NCBI GenBank assembly: GCA_934254925.1
Contig: CAKQMD010000002.1
Coordinates: 1-64,000, forward strand
From: an uncultured Alphaproteobacteria bacterium
GTDB taxonomy: Bacteria; Pseudomonadota; Alphaproteobacteria; RF32; CAG-239
Length of the DNA: 64,000 nucleotides
Direction of reading: 5' to 3'
Below the pieces are notes generated by a model. The model was not told where the DNA came from. It did not search any database and saw only the letters and a list, made by a program, of their open reading frames with translations. This document shows, in pieces, positions 24,191 through 32,869 of the stretch. Numbering within the stretch: the stretch's first letter is position 1; each line of letters starts with the position of its first letter. Made by a program: the position numbers and the translations under genes.

Positions 24191-26416
24191 TTATGAATCC
24201 GCCGGCGGCGGCGTTTCTTCCAATTCCTCGTCAGTAAATTCGGAATCGTCAAAATCTTCCTCAGGGTCGTATTCAATGCCGAGTTTGGCCAGCATGTCGT
24301 CATTAATGTCTTCGCGCTGGGCGACGATCCAATCCGGAACGTAGGGGGCCGGCGGCAACTTGGCTTGAGCTTTCATTTTGGGGTCAAGATACCAGCGGGG
24401 CGAATCGGCCATAATCGGGCGATCGATAAAGCCTTGCATCAGGACGACTTGCTTAAGCATGGGCAGGCTGAGGAGCTGCGTGGCGCTGATGACGGAAGTC
24501 CCCTGCAATTGGTAAGTGACGTTTTTGGCAAAAGGATTGGCTGATTTGCTCATGCCTTCGCTCTTGGAATATGAGTTGGTTTGTACGGTTTTGTTGCCGA
24601 TCATTTTTGAGAAGCGTTGAGCCGTCACCTCGTTGTTTTGGGAGAGGATGACCTTGCTGGCGGTGGTGGAAATGACGGTTTCAAGATCGTCTTTGCCGTA
24701 TTTTCCCGAGATTTGTCCCAAGTCTTGTCCGATTAGCAGATAGGAGACCTTTTGTCCACGTCCGACGGCGGGGCCGTTGATGACGGCGGTCAGCTTGGGC
24801 ATGGTGGGGAACTCGTCCAAAACAAACAAAGCCGCATAGGGACCCATTTTGCCGTCCGTTTTATGAACGGAATTCGGGGTATTGGCAATGAGGTAGTTGG
24901 ACATCAGGTCAATAAACGTTCCGGAGATGACCGACAAGGCCTTGGCGTCTACCTGGTTGATGGAAAGATAAACGGAGATAGGCTTCCATTCGCCGGTGAT
25001 GGGGTCTTTCATGCCGCGGAGATCTTTAAAGGCGATGTCTGAGAAGCTGGTGCGCGCCACGACGGCGGAGTTTTTGAAAATCCCGATGCCGGAAAAAGCG
25101 GTGGACAAGACGGAACCGCGTTCTTTGTCGGGCATGGAGCTCAATTGGCTAAGCTCAACCACACAGCGCTGGGAATAGCCGAATTTGCGGGCTTCGGCGA
25201 TGGCTTCCTCCAAAAGGTCGCGCATGGGGTCTGCCATGGCGGCCATTTGGTCGCCTTCTTCCAAACGGCGTTTGATGTCTTGCGATTGCTTGATCTGGGC
25301 TTCGGTGATCCATTCCAGAATCATGGCGATGCAGGCTTCGCGGCCGATCCATTTTTCCGGCAAGAGGGACCAGGTGCCGATGGGCAGGTAGTTGTCGATG
25401 GTCAGCGTGCCGTTGCGTAGGTCTTGAACGGCTCTGGCGGCCATGGGATCATGCATTTCAAGGTAATACCCTTCCAAGACCTTTTTGTCTTCTTCATCAA
25501 GTTTGCCTTCATAGACGCGGCCGATGAAATAGTCGTTGGCGCGGGCTTTTTCGCATTTGAAGGCGATGAAATGGATGAAGCCGGTCAGAGCGGCACGTCC
25601 GGTTTTGGACCAGTGCGGATCGGCGCCGCCTTTGGGATCTTCCACCAAAACGTTGGTCATGGAGTCAATATACATGTCGCGTTCCGGTCCGGGATCGGGG
25701 ATTGCGTTGGGAGAAAGCGGGTTCCAGCTGGGATAGTAAATCCCCTCGGCCGGGTTGTCTTCCGCGCCCCAGTTGATGACAAAGACCGGACCGACTTTGG
25801 CACGGGCGCCGGTGGTATTGTAGCACAGTTCGGGCTTGGGGTCGTTGACGATGATGCTGAGCTTGGGGGAATTGAAGATCGTTGGGATCACGATGCCGGC
25901 GGTTTTACCTGTTCCCGGAGGGGCGCAACACAAGGTGGACAGGGTTTCGTTCATCATCAGCAGGTGGCCTTTGAAGCGGCCGAGAACAATGCAGAAACCT
26001 TCCAGCAGCTTCATTTTCTTAATGTCTTTCAGCGTGGCAATGCGGCCGGCGCCGTGAATGTTGGATTGGAAGCGGTAGGGATTGGTGACAACGCCGACCA
26101 GCAAGCCGAGAGGAAGGCTAAGGAACGGCAGAATCGGCAGCCAAAGACTGAGGGAGAAGGGGCCGTTGTAGTTGTGGAGTTGTCCGAACCAATGCCAATA
26201 GCGGGAGAACAGATATCCGGGATCGGACAGAACAATGCCTAAAAAGCGCGAGACGCTTTGCAGCGACTGCTGCGAAAAGCCGGCACCGACCAAAAAGCCC
26301 AAAGGCAGGGCAATGACGGCAAGAAAGATCGTGACAAGCAGAGTTATGATTACGGTTAGGGCGACCCAACGGACTGCGCTGTTATATTCTTCCCATTCTT
26401 CACCGGTTTTAGCCAT
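24191..26416 (-). CDS. VirD4/TraG-like type IV coupling ATPase
   Basis: A 741-residue inner-membrane ATPase that in type IV secretion hands DNA or proteins to the channel. Two N-terminal membrane regions (about 17-46 and 88-112) are followed by Walker A APPGTGKT (165-172), a VNDPKPELC strand, the WNPLSP signature, Walker B ALFVLDEFP (about 535) and a GRGQKVSYLLIGQDLGQI block. The C-terminus is acidic, as in many coupling proteins that recruit substrates. No virB-type channel genes appear in the window. Upstream are two two-helix membrane proteins; downstream is the candidate toxin-immunity pair. It is transcribed as part of the minus-strand operon 31449-23152. Confidence 0.9.
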   Translation of the reverse strand: MAKTGEEWEEYNSAVRWVALTVIITLLVTIFLAVIALPLGFLVGAGFSQQSLQSVSRFLGIVLSDPGYLFSRYWHWFGQLHNYNGPFSLSLWLPILPFLSLPLGLLVGVVTNPYRFQSNIHGAGRIATLKDIKKMKLLEGFCIVLGRFKGHLLMMNETLSTLCCAPPGTGKTAGIVIPTIFNSPKLSIIVNDPKPELCYNTTGARAKVGPVFVINWGAEDNPAEGIYYPSWNPLSPNAIPDPGPERDMYIDSMTNVLVEDPKGGADPHWSKTGRAALTGFIHFIAFKCEKARANDYFIGRVYEGKLDEEDKKVLEGYYLEMHDPMAARAVQDLRNGTLTIDNYLPIGTWSLLPEKWIGREACIAMILEWITEAQIKQSQDIKRRLEEGDQMAAMADPMRDLLEEAIAEARKFGYSQRCVVELSQLSSMPDKERGSVLSTAFSGIGIFKNSAVVARTSFSDIAFKDLRGMKDPITGEWKPISVYLSINQVDAKALSVISGTFIDLMSNYLIANTPNSVHKTDGKMGPYAALFVLDEFPTMPKLTAVINGPAVGRGQKVSYLLIGQDLGQISGKYGKDDLETVISTTASKVILSQNNEVTAQRFSKMIGNKTVQTNSYSKSEGMSKSANPFAKNVTYQLQGTSVISATQLLSLPMLKQVVLMQGFIDRPIMADSPRWYLDPKMKAQAKLPPAPYVPDWIVAQREDINDDMLAKLGIEYDPEEDFDDSEFTDEELEETPPPADS

Positions 26417-26430
26417 TTTTCATACTTCCT

Positions 26431-27717
26431 TTAAGCAATGCTGCGAATGATTTTCTTGATCTTTTCCAAAGTTTCTCGTCCGGCCTTGTTTTCGGCTTCA
26501 TCCAGAGTCTTTGAGAACAAGTTTAATTCCTTCGGCGTTCCCCTGTCAATCCTGCAGACGGAAATATTCATGTCATTCCAGATGTCGAACATGTCTTCGG
26601 CATTGATGATGTTGCCGATCTGGATAATGACATAGGCTTTTATTTCCAAGGGAATGTCGGCTTCCGTCAGCTTTTCGGCCAGGGCATTGCGGGCGATATC
26701 GATTTTGCGGACCGGGGAAATGCGGTGCGAGCTTTCGGAAAACCACAAGGGTTCCTCATCGTTGAAGCGTTCTTCGTCGGCCAGCCAATCTCCCGGCTCT
26801 TTGTCATTGAGGCACAAGACGATTTCTCGGTCGGAAACCGCGACAAAATCGATCAGGATGTTTTTGACGGTGATGGCGCTGATGATATCATAGCCTTTTT
26901 GACGGATGACTTCATAAGTGGAATTGGAGGTTCTGCCGCCGGAATGGGCAAGCGGTGCCGCCGATATTGCGCTTGAGGCGGAAGCTGCCGGTTGTTGCTG
27001 GTTGCGGCGATTGTTGCCATTGTTACGGTTGCGATTGTTTTTGTTATTGGTTCGGCGTCCGGCAGGGGGAGCGTAGGGTTCGGGCAATGGGGGCGTCGGC
27101 GCCGTTTTTTCTTCTTCTTTTTCATCAAACATGTCGATGTTGAAGTCAAAGTCGTCGTCCTCGTTGTCAAACTGGAACAAGGAGTGGTCAAAAGTTGCCG
27201 GTTTGGTTTCCGTTACCGTCGGTGCGGTCAGAATCGGTGCTTGCGGAATAGGTTGGGGAGCTGGGCGTGCCGGCGAATCGTTATAAACGTTTTCGTTGAT
27301 TGGCGGCCGGATGCTGCGCGGACGAATTTCTTTATAGGACTTTTTCTTCTTGATCCCTTTGGAACCGGCGGTGCGGGTGATGATTTTTACCGGGCGGGCA
27401 AAGAAATGATTGAAGATCTTGAGCGGCAGAATAAAAAGATCAGAGAAAATCCGGTTCCACTGAATCAGACTCAGCGCCGCCCAGCCAGTCAGCCAGAGCG
27501 GGATGAAAGTCAGAATGATGAGTACAAAAGCCCATTCCTTGGTGTCTTCAATAACCCAATTGGCGTCCCAGACTTCCCAGGCATGGTGCCAATGTGAGGG
27601 GCGGAAGATGTCAAAACGCCAGTTGCGCAGCAAAATGACTCTGATCCCTTCCAGAAAGAAGATGCTCCAGCAGATTCCGACGACAAAAATACGTATCAAA
27701 ATCAATAAGGGTTTCAA
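26431..27717 (-). CDS. Two-helix membrane protein with long disordered linker
   Basis: A 428-residue protein. Two membrane helices (about 5-30 and 60-85) frame a Trp-rich loop with WDANWVIEDTKEW; then a long linker rich in Pro, Asn, Gln, Arg, Asp and Glu (about 120-265) and a C-terminal folded domain (about 270-428) starting TYEVIRQKGYDIISAITVKN. The helix module resembles that of 27777-28265: the spacing of Trp, then WGW/TGW and a following R or N-R motif. The start is TTG 27717 (GCGGAGA upstream); no Met follows soon after. It ends 14 bp before the coupling protein starts. Function unknown; perhaps a membrane partner of the ATPase. Confidence 0.7.
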   Translation of the reverse strand: MKPLLILIRIFVVGICWSIFFLEGIRVILLRNWRFDIFRPSHWHHAWEVWDANWVIEDTKEWAFVLIILTFIPLWLTGWAALSLIQWNRIFSDLFILPLKIFNHFFARPVKIITRTAGSKGIKKKKSYKEIRPRSIRPPINENVYNDSPARPAPQPIPQAPILTAPTVTETKPATFDHSLFQFDNEDDDFDFNIDMFDEKEEEKTAPTPPLPEPYAPPAGRRTNNKNNRNRNNGNNRRNQQQPAASASSAISAAPLAHSGGRTSNSTYEVIRQKGYDIISAITVKNILIDFVAVSDREIVLCLNDKEPGDWLADEERFNDEEPLWFSESSHRISPVRKIDIARNALAEKLTEADIPLEIKAYVIIQIGNIINAEDMFDIWNDMNISVCRIDRGTPKELNLFSKTLDEAENKAGRETLEKIKKIIRSIA

Positions 27718-27776
27718 AGTCTTGTTTTCTCCGCATAATCTTTTTTATCCTAGGATAATCCAGATTGGTTAATAAG

Positions 27777-28265
27777 TTATGATTTCTTGTTGTAGTCTTC
27801 CAATTTATTTAGGACCGCCGAGCGGATGGAGCTGCTTTCTTGCGGTGCTTCCGGTTTGATGGCGGCGATTTCTTTTTTTATGTCTTCAATGACGGCGGCC
27901 ATGCTGCGGGTATTGCGCAGCAGGATCCTTTTGGAACCATGGCCGTATTTACGAATGATGTAGCGGTTGTAAATTTGGAAAGGCCATAAAAAGATCTCCA
28001 GATAATCGACCCGATTGAGGCGTCGCCAGCCCCAAAACCAAAATATGACCACAAGCAGCAGCGTGATGAAAAACCAATAATCCGGCGCCGCTTTGATGAC
28101 GCCGTTGTTGTTCCAAAAATCGCTGATTTTCTGCCAATCCGCAGGAGACATGAGATTAAAATGCCATAGGTAATAGACGATGATGGAGGCCGCGAACAAA
28201 TAAACGGCGCTCCACAGACTGCCGATTAAGAGAAAACGGAAGAATTTCAACAATTTTTTCAGCAT
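27777..28265 (-). CDS. Small two-helix membrane protein related to the neighbour
   Basis: A 162-residue protein with two membrane helices (about 8-33 and 64-85), the pattern DFWNNNGVIKAAPDYWFF between them, FWGWRRLNRVDY after the second, and a charged tail. It resembles the N-terminal 110 residues of 26431-27717 and lacks that protein's linker and last domain. ATG 28265 lies two bases after the stop of the large helical protein; TTG 28271 is an alternative. The pair suggests a duplicated membrane subunit around the coupling ATPase (inference). Confidence 0.65.
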   Translation of the reverse strand: MLKKLLKFFRFLLIGSLWSAVYLFAASIIVYYLWHFNLMSPADWQKISDFWNNNGVIKAAPDYWFFITLLLVVIFWFWGWRRLNRVDYLEIFLWPFQIYNRYIIRKYGHGSKRILLRNTRSMAAVIEDIKKEIAAIKPEAPQESSSIRSAVLNKLEDYNKKS

Positions 28266-28267
28266 GG

Positions 28268-30415
28268 TCAATTCGTGTTGGTTCGTTTATTCATAATTTT
28301 TTGAGCAATCTGGGTATATTTTTGAAGTTGGGGATTGGATACATTTCCGATCTTGCCTTCCATAACAGCGTTAGCCTCTTCTTTTGTCAGTTTATTCTTA
28401 TCATTTTCTCCTGTCTGTCCATTCGTCTCATTTTGAACATGCTCGTTTATTTCCTCCTTGCCAATTCCCATTCTTTGCAATGCCTTATTTAATCTGTCGC
28501 GTGCTTCCTTATTGCTTTTTTGCTGTCCAGTTATCACATCAATCTCCATGTTAATATTGCGGAGTTCCTTATTGAGTTTGTTCATTTTGTCAGGGGCTGC
28601 CATAAGAGCGTCTCTGATACCTTCTTTTTCCTCCTCTCGGGATGTTTCTTGCTTTTTTTTCTGATCTGCGGTCTGTTGTTCTTCTCTTTGTTCTTCTTCC
28701 TGACGGTCACGGTTTTTTTGTTCTTCGTTACCGTATTTTTTTAGGATGCCTTCCGCTTCCTTCAAGGCTTCGTTTCTTTCGGGAGTACCTTCCGGTTTGA
28801 ATTTTTTGTTTTCTATCTGCGTTTGGACGGTTTCGGATGCTCTTGCCGCCGCATTTTGAAGTTGCTCTTCTTGTGCTTGAAAACGTTTTTGTGCTTCTTG
28901 GTCGAGAATATATTTTTCGAGCATAAATTGGGTTATTGTCTCATTGTTAATACCCTGATCTCTCAAGTCTTTCTCCGCCGGGGAGAGTTTGTCCAGATCT
29001 TCGTCGGGAACGTTTTCAAGTATTGATTTAAACTCTGATACGGCTTCCAATATTTCTTCTCTTTGTTCTTTATTGCCGGGATTGGTTTCATCGTTGCCGG
29101 CATCAAGTATAAAAGAGATCTCTTTTGTGATCTTTTCCTCTTCCTCCTCGTTCAAGGAAATTTTTGCAAGGATTGTTAGTTTTTCGTTGCTGATTTCTTT
29201 GTTGATTTCTTTGCGCAGGTTGGCATGGTATTCTACAATGGAATGTTGAACCTCCTGATATACTTCATCATACAGGCTTGCTGTATTTTCGCCTTTGAAA
29301 TAGTCAGGATTGTTCATCTGTTTGTCCATCATTTGGGCAAAGGTGAGTTGGTGCGTCAAGACTTCAAGGGCTTGCCCTTTTTGCAGCGTTTGGAAAATTT
29401 GGTTTACGGAAGGGGCATATTCACCTGTTGACTGCGGATATTGGGCTTTGATGGCCTCATCATAATCTCGATAAACATATTGTTTGCCGCTGAGGTATAG
29501 TTCCGCCTCATAAAGATAGGCCGCTCGGTCGTTTTCTTTCAATTCTGTCAAATGGTTCGTATTATCATATTGCTTATACCAAGTGTCGGGGGTGTTGGCC
29601 GCTTCGGTCAAAATGGCCGCTTGAATATACGGCGGGACGTCTGTGTCCTTAATTTTCCCGTCTTTTAAGTTTTGTAAAAAGGTTTTAAAACCGCCGTTTT
29701 CTTCATTTTGGATCTTTTGCAGGATCTTATCCACATCGTAACCGCCATATTGGTTCATATGGGCATTAATAATCGTATTAAGGGGAATATCTCTATTGTT
29801 TTTTATGGCGGTTAAAAGCTTTTTATTCAGGCCGCGTTGTCTTTCATAGAATCGTCTGATGTTGCCGCAAGAGGTTACTTTTTCAGCACGGTCATGTACG
29901 TTCTCGTCTATCAGGCAGAGTGTTTCATAACCTTCCAAGGTACGCAGGGATTGTTGCTGTTGATTAGCATTCGTTCTTTTGGTCTTTATTTCCTCACGAA
30001 CGTCTTTGATCAGGCTCCAGGTATCTTTGCCGACGGCTCTGCCGGCTTTGTAGAGCAGGCCTCCGGCATATCCAAAGATTTCATCGCCGGCTTTGTTTAA
30101 TCCGGCCAGGAAGATTTCCTTGAACAGAAAATCGGTAATATCGCCTTCTTTGATTTCAAACTTGCCCTTTTCAGGATCATAAATGTCTGCCTCATTACCG
30201 CCGTAGCTGATAGTCGGCTTTTTCGTGTCGTTGGCGTTAGCTTCTTGTCTACTTTCTTGCGTTTCTTCGCCTGGTAAGGTGAAGTTTGTGAAATCAGGTA
30301 ACTTTTCCCCGGTTGTGAGGGTTGGGGCTGGGGAGGCGGAGGTTTGATTAACTTGTAGTTTTTTTTCTGTTAGCTCTCTGATGGCATTTGCTGTGCTGGT
30401 GTTTGCTGTGCTCAT
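28268..30415 (-). CDS. Large helical, Glu/Gln-rich protein of unknown function
   Basis: A 715-residue soluble protein, mostly helix. The N-terminal 80 residues are Thr/Ser/Pro-rich and look disordered; a Gly/Ala-rich stretch FLAGLNKAGDEIFGYAGGLL lies near residue 105. Residues 380-640 are very rich in Glu, Lys and Gln with coiled-coil heptads, including runs such as RQEEEQREEQQ. No catalytic motif is visible. ATG 30415 follows AAGGTGAT. Its codon use looks more AT-rich than its neighbours. As part of the coupling-protein operon it could be a substrate, scaffold or adhesion-like component. Confidence 0.65.
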   Translation of the reverse strand: MSTANTSTANAIRELTEKKLQVNQTSASPAPTLTTGEKLPDFTNFTLPGEETQESRQEANANDTKKPTISYGGNEADIYDPEKGKFEIKEGDITDFLFKEIFLAGLNKAGDEIFGYAGGLLYKAGRAVGKDTWSLIKDVREEIKTKRTNANQQQQSLRTLEGYETLCLIDENVHDRAEKVTSCGNIRRFYERQRGLNKKLLTAIKNNRDIPLNTIINAHMNQYGGYDVDKILQKIQNEENGGFKTFLQNLKDGKIKDTDVPPYIQAAILTEAANTPDTWYKQYDNTNHLTELKENDRAAYLYEAELYLSGKQYVYRDYDEAIKAQYPQSTGEYAPSVNQIFQTLQKGQALEVLTHQLTFAQMMDKQMNNPDYFKGENTASLYDEVYQEVQHSIVEYHANLRKEINKEISNEKLTILAKISLNEEEEEKITKEISFILDAGNDETNPGNKEQREEILEAVSEFKSILENVPDEDLDKLSPAEKDLRDQGINNETITQFMLEKYILDQEAQKRFQAQEEQLQNAAARASETVQTQIENKKFKPEGTPERNEALKEAEGILKKYGNEEQKNRDRQEEEQREEQQTADQKKKQETSREEEKEGIRDALMAAPDKMNKLNKELRNINMEIDVITGQQKSNKEARDRLNKALQRMGIGKEEINEHVQNETNGQTGENDKNKLTKEEANAVMEGKIGNVSNPQLQKYTQIAQKIMNKRTNTN

Positions 30416-30495
30416 GGTATCACCTTGGCGTTAATCTTTTAATCTGTTGTAATTTTAGCATTAAAGTTTCTTTTTGTCTATATTTTTTTCTAAAA

Positions 30496-31449
30496 TTAAA
30501 TTTTTAATTTTTTGATGAATTCACCGATTTCCTTGTTGATGCGGATACCGTCTTCAGGTTTGCTTTTGATCAGCCCGAACAGGCGCGGCGGAATTTTGGA
30601 AACGTCTATCGGTGCATAGGTTGCGGGGTTGGAGATCAATATTTTATAAGCGCCGTCGGCGTCTTTCTGTGCGGTTTTGAAATAGTTGGTCACCAAGCGT
30701 TCGGCGTCAATCGGGAAGTTTTTGGCGGCGATGGCGGCAATGAACTTTTGCATCTTTTCCTTGCGTTTTTGGTGTTCTTCGTAAATCCTTTTTTCGATTC
30801 GGTGCTTGCGAGCCTTAGCTTTGCGCATATTGTAGGCGAGTTCGCAGCCTTCGATCTCAATTAAGACTTCGACATAAGAGATCAGGGCCAGCTGCAGGGT
30901 TTCATCAGTGGTTTTTTCGGCAAATTCGAGGATTTCCTCGTCTTTAGCTGAGGCGTTTAAGGATTTTAAGCGTTGAGCATGACAGGCGATCATGATATCC
31001 CAGCCGCTGAGGACGTCGGTGGTAAAAAATTTACCGATCTTGGGTTTGTAACGGAGATAAAGCATCTCAGGCTTTATCAGAAATTCCGGCATGTTTAGGT
31101 TGTTTTCTCGGCCCATTTTTCGTACGGTGTCGGAAAAATTGCGGTAAGCGTCGTAAAGGGCGCGCTCTTCCTCGTATAAATTGTTGACGACGGCGTTTTC
31201 TTCCTCCGAGAGAGATAGCTGTGTCGGAGAAGGTTTGTCGTTGTGCTTGGCCTCTTTCAGGTCTTCTTGGCGCTCTTCGATGTCTGCCAGTTCCTGATTG
31301 ATAAATTCATTCAGCAGATTTTCAAAGTCGTCGTTGTCGGTGTCTCTTTTGATGTCTATCCCGCTGATTTCGTTATTGATGACTTCACTGTCAATGTCGC
31401 CGATAAGGTCTTCAATGTTGGGAGTGGAGAGTTTTGACGGTTCAGCCAT
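30496..31449 (-). CDS. Hypothetical helical protein at the head of the coupling-protein operon
   Basis: A 317-residue soluble protein. The first 80 residues are acidic (IEDLIGDIDSEV, DNDDFENLLNEF); the middle is helical with a basic coiled coil KARKHRIEKRIYEEHQKRK near residue 215; the C-terminus is basic. ATG 31449 follows AAAGGAGG. It begins 11 bp after the stop of the DUF6476-like gene and precedes the large helical protein by 80 bp. No family recognised. Confidence 0.6.
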   Translation of the reverse strand: MAEPSKLSTPNIEDLIGDIDSEVINNEISGIDIKRDTDNDDFENLLNEFINQELADIEERQEDLKEAKHNDKPSPTQLSLSEEENAVVNNLYEEERALYDAYRNFSDTVRKMGRENNLNMPEFLIKPEMLYLRYKPKIGKFFTTDVLSGWDIMIACHAQRLKSLNASAKDEEILEFAEKTTDETLQLALISYVEVLIEIEGCELAYNMRKAKARKHRIEKRIYEEHQKRKEKMQKFIAAIAAKNFPIDAERLVTNYFKTAQKDADGAYKILISNPATYAPIDVSKIPPRLFGLIKSKPEDGIRINKEIGEFIKKLKI

Positions 31450-31460
31450 AAGCGCCTCCT

Positions 31461-31745
31461 TTAATGCAGTTGAACGGTTGAAAGCCTTTTGGCGGTTTGC
31501 GGATCATAGATGATAATTCGGTCCTCAAGTCCGCCGTCGCGTACCAGCAGGTAAAGCAAGCCGTCCTGCAGGCGGAATTGGTAAATGTTGCTGCCCAACG
31601 GTTCTCCGAGGCGACTGACTTCCGGCATGGGAGCCGACGGGGTTTGGGCACGGCGATACAGCGTGTGGAGAAGCAAAATGCTGCCGGCAATTAGTAAAAA
31701 AGTGATGACAAAGACCAGGTTTTTTATCAGTTTCAATTTGTCCAT
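31461..31745 (-). CDS. Small single-pass membrane protein, DUF6476-like
   Basis: A 94-residue protein with one membrane helix (about 8-28) followed by a periplasmic domain ending LVRDGGLEDRIIIYDPQTAKRL. The form (short anchor, then a strand-rich domain with a D..TG-like turn) and its place divergent from rluD fit the DUF6476 proteins of Alphaproteobacteria. The family is assigned from memory of the pattern. It leads into the 317-residue gene 11 bp downstream. Confidence 0.55.
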   Translation of the reverse strand: MDKLKLIKNLVFVITFLLIAGSILLLHTLYRRAQTPSAPMPEVSRLGEPLGSNIYQFRLQDGLLYLLVRDGGLEDRIIIYDPQTAKRLSTVQLH

Positions 31746-31816
31746 TCCAGGCTTCCTCTTGCAAAATTGCGATTAACGTGTATTGTAATATAAATTTAGG
31801 AGAACCGCAATCAAAT

Positions 31817-32788
31817 ATGACTGATAATATACTTACAACAGAATTGGTTAATAAACAATATAACGGTTGGCGCGTCGACAAGTTTTTGAGTCGGAGTTTT
31901 CCCGAGTTGTCGCGGACGCAAATTCAGCGTCTGATCAACAATGGTTGTTTGACCAGCGACGAAAACACTGTTGCCGACAGCGCTTATAAGGTCAAAATCG
32001 GGGAGGTGTTTCAACTGCTGATTCCCGAACCGGAAGACGCCGACCCGCAGCCGGAAAATATTGCACTGGATATCGTCTATGAAGACGAGGATTTGATTGT
32101 GGTGAACAAGCCGGCCGGCATGACTGTGCATCCGGCACCGGGGTCTCCCAGCGGCACGTTGGTGAATGCGCTGCTGTTTCACTGCAAGGACAAGTTGTCG
32201 GGAATCGGCGGCGTCAAACGTCCGGGAATCGTGCATCGGATCGACAAAGAAACTTCCGGGCTTTTGGTGGCGGCCAAAAACGACCTGACGCACCGCGGTT
32301 TATGTGCGCAGTTTGCCGAACATTCAATTGAGAGGACCTATTGGGCAATGGTTTTTAATGTGCCGAATCCGTCGGAAGGGAGAATCGAAGGAGACATCGG
32401 CCGCAGTCCCTATGATCGGAAAAAAATGGCCGTTGTTCATAAAAACGGCAAGCCGGCGGTGACGCATTATCGGGTTTTGCAGAGTTACCATCAGGCGGCA
32501 TCTTTGGTGCAGTGTCGGCTTGAAACCGGTAGAACGCACCAGATTCGGGTGCATATGAGCCATAACGGCTGGCATTTGATCGGGGATCAGCTGTATGTGA
32601 AGTCACGCAAGATTTGTGACAAAAACCTGGCGGCGGAGGCCGTCGAGTATATCAATCATTTTCCGCGGCAGGCCTTGCATGCCAAGACTTTGGGCTTTAT
32701 TCATCCGCAAAGCGGCGCGTTTTTGCAGTTTGATTCCGATCTGCCAGAAGATCTGAAAATCCTGCAGGCCAAGCTGGAAGCTCTGTAA
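31817..32788 (+). CDS. rluD: RluD-type large-subunit rRNA pseudouridine synthase
   Basis: Isomerises uridines in 23S rRNA. The 323-residue protein has an N-terminal S4 RNA-binding domain (RVDKFLSRSFPELSRTQIQRLI), then the catalytic stretch with VVNKPAGMTVHPAPG and GIVHRIDKETSG, whose Asp is the catalytic residue, and the GRTHQIRVHMSHNGWHLIGD block typical of RluA/C/D. I use ATG 31817, about 14 bases after AGGAG. Lengths near 320 fit RluD. rpoH follows 81 bp downstream, and the two are likely neighbours by ancestry, as in other Alphaproteobacteria. Confidence 0.92.
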   Translation: MTDNILTTELVNKQYNGWRVDKFLSRSFPELSRTQIQRLINNGCLTSDENTVADSAYKVKIGEVFQLLIPEPEDADPQPENIALDIVYEDEDLIVVNKPAGMTVHPAPGSPSGTLVNALLFHCKDKLSGIGGVKRPGIVHRIDKETSGLLVAAKNDLTHRGLCAQFAEHSIERTYWAMVFNVPNPSEGRIEGDIGRSPYDRKKMAVVHKNGKPAVTHYRVLQSYHQAASLVQCRLETGRTHQIRVHMSHNGWHLIGDQLYVKSRKICDKNLAAEAVEYINHFPRQALHAKTLGFIHPQSGAFLQFDSDLPEDLKILQAKLEAL

Positions 32789-32828
32789 AGCGACAAGTAG
32801 AACTAAAGTCTATGTTGATAAAATTTGT

Positions 32829-32864
32829 AATTGGAGTAGGGTGAACGCTCCAATTAAAGGAGAG
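32829..32864 (+). promoter_or_regulatory. Hairpin abutting the rpoH Shine-Dalgarno
   Basis: AATTGGAG (32829-32836) and CTCCAATT (32848-32855) form a perfect 8-bp stem with an 11-base loop. The Shine-Dalgarno AAAGGAGAG follows at once (32856-32864). The CTCC of the hairpin could instead pair with the GGAG of the Shine-Dalgarno, a possible switch; translational control is well known for rpoH in other bacteria. Confidence 0.45.
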
Positions 32865-32869
32865 TCGTT

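Noticed and set aside
25424..26242. Long plus-strand frame opposite the coupling protein
   Set aside because: A 272-residue shadow of the GC-rich virD4-like gene; the reverse frame carries all the ATPase motifs.
24191..26416. Conjugation system
   Set aside because: No relaxase or virB/tra channel genes lie near this coupling protein, so a DNA-transfer role is not supported here.
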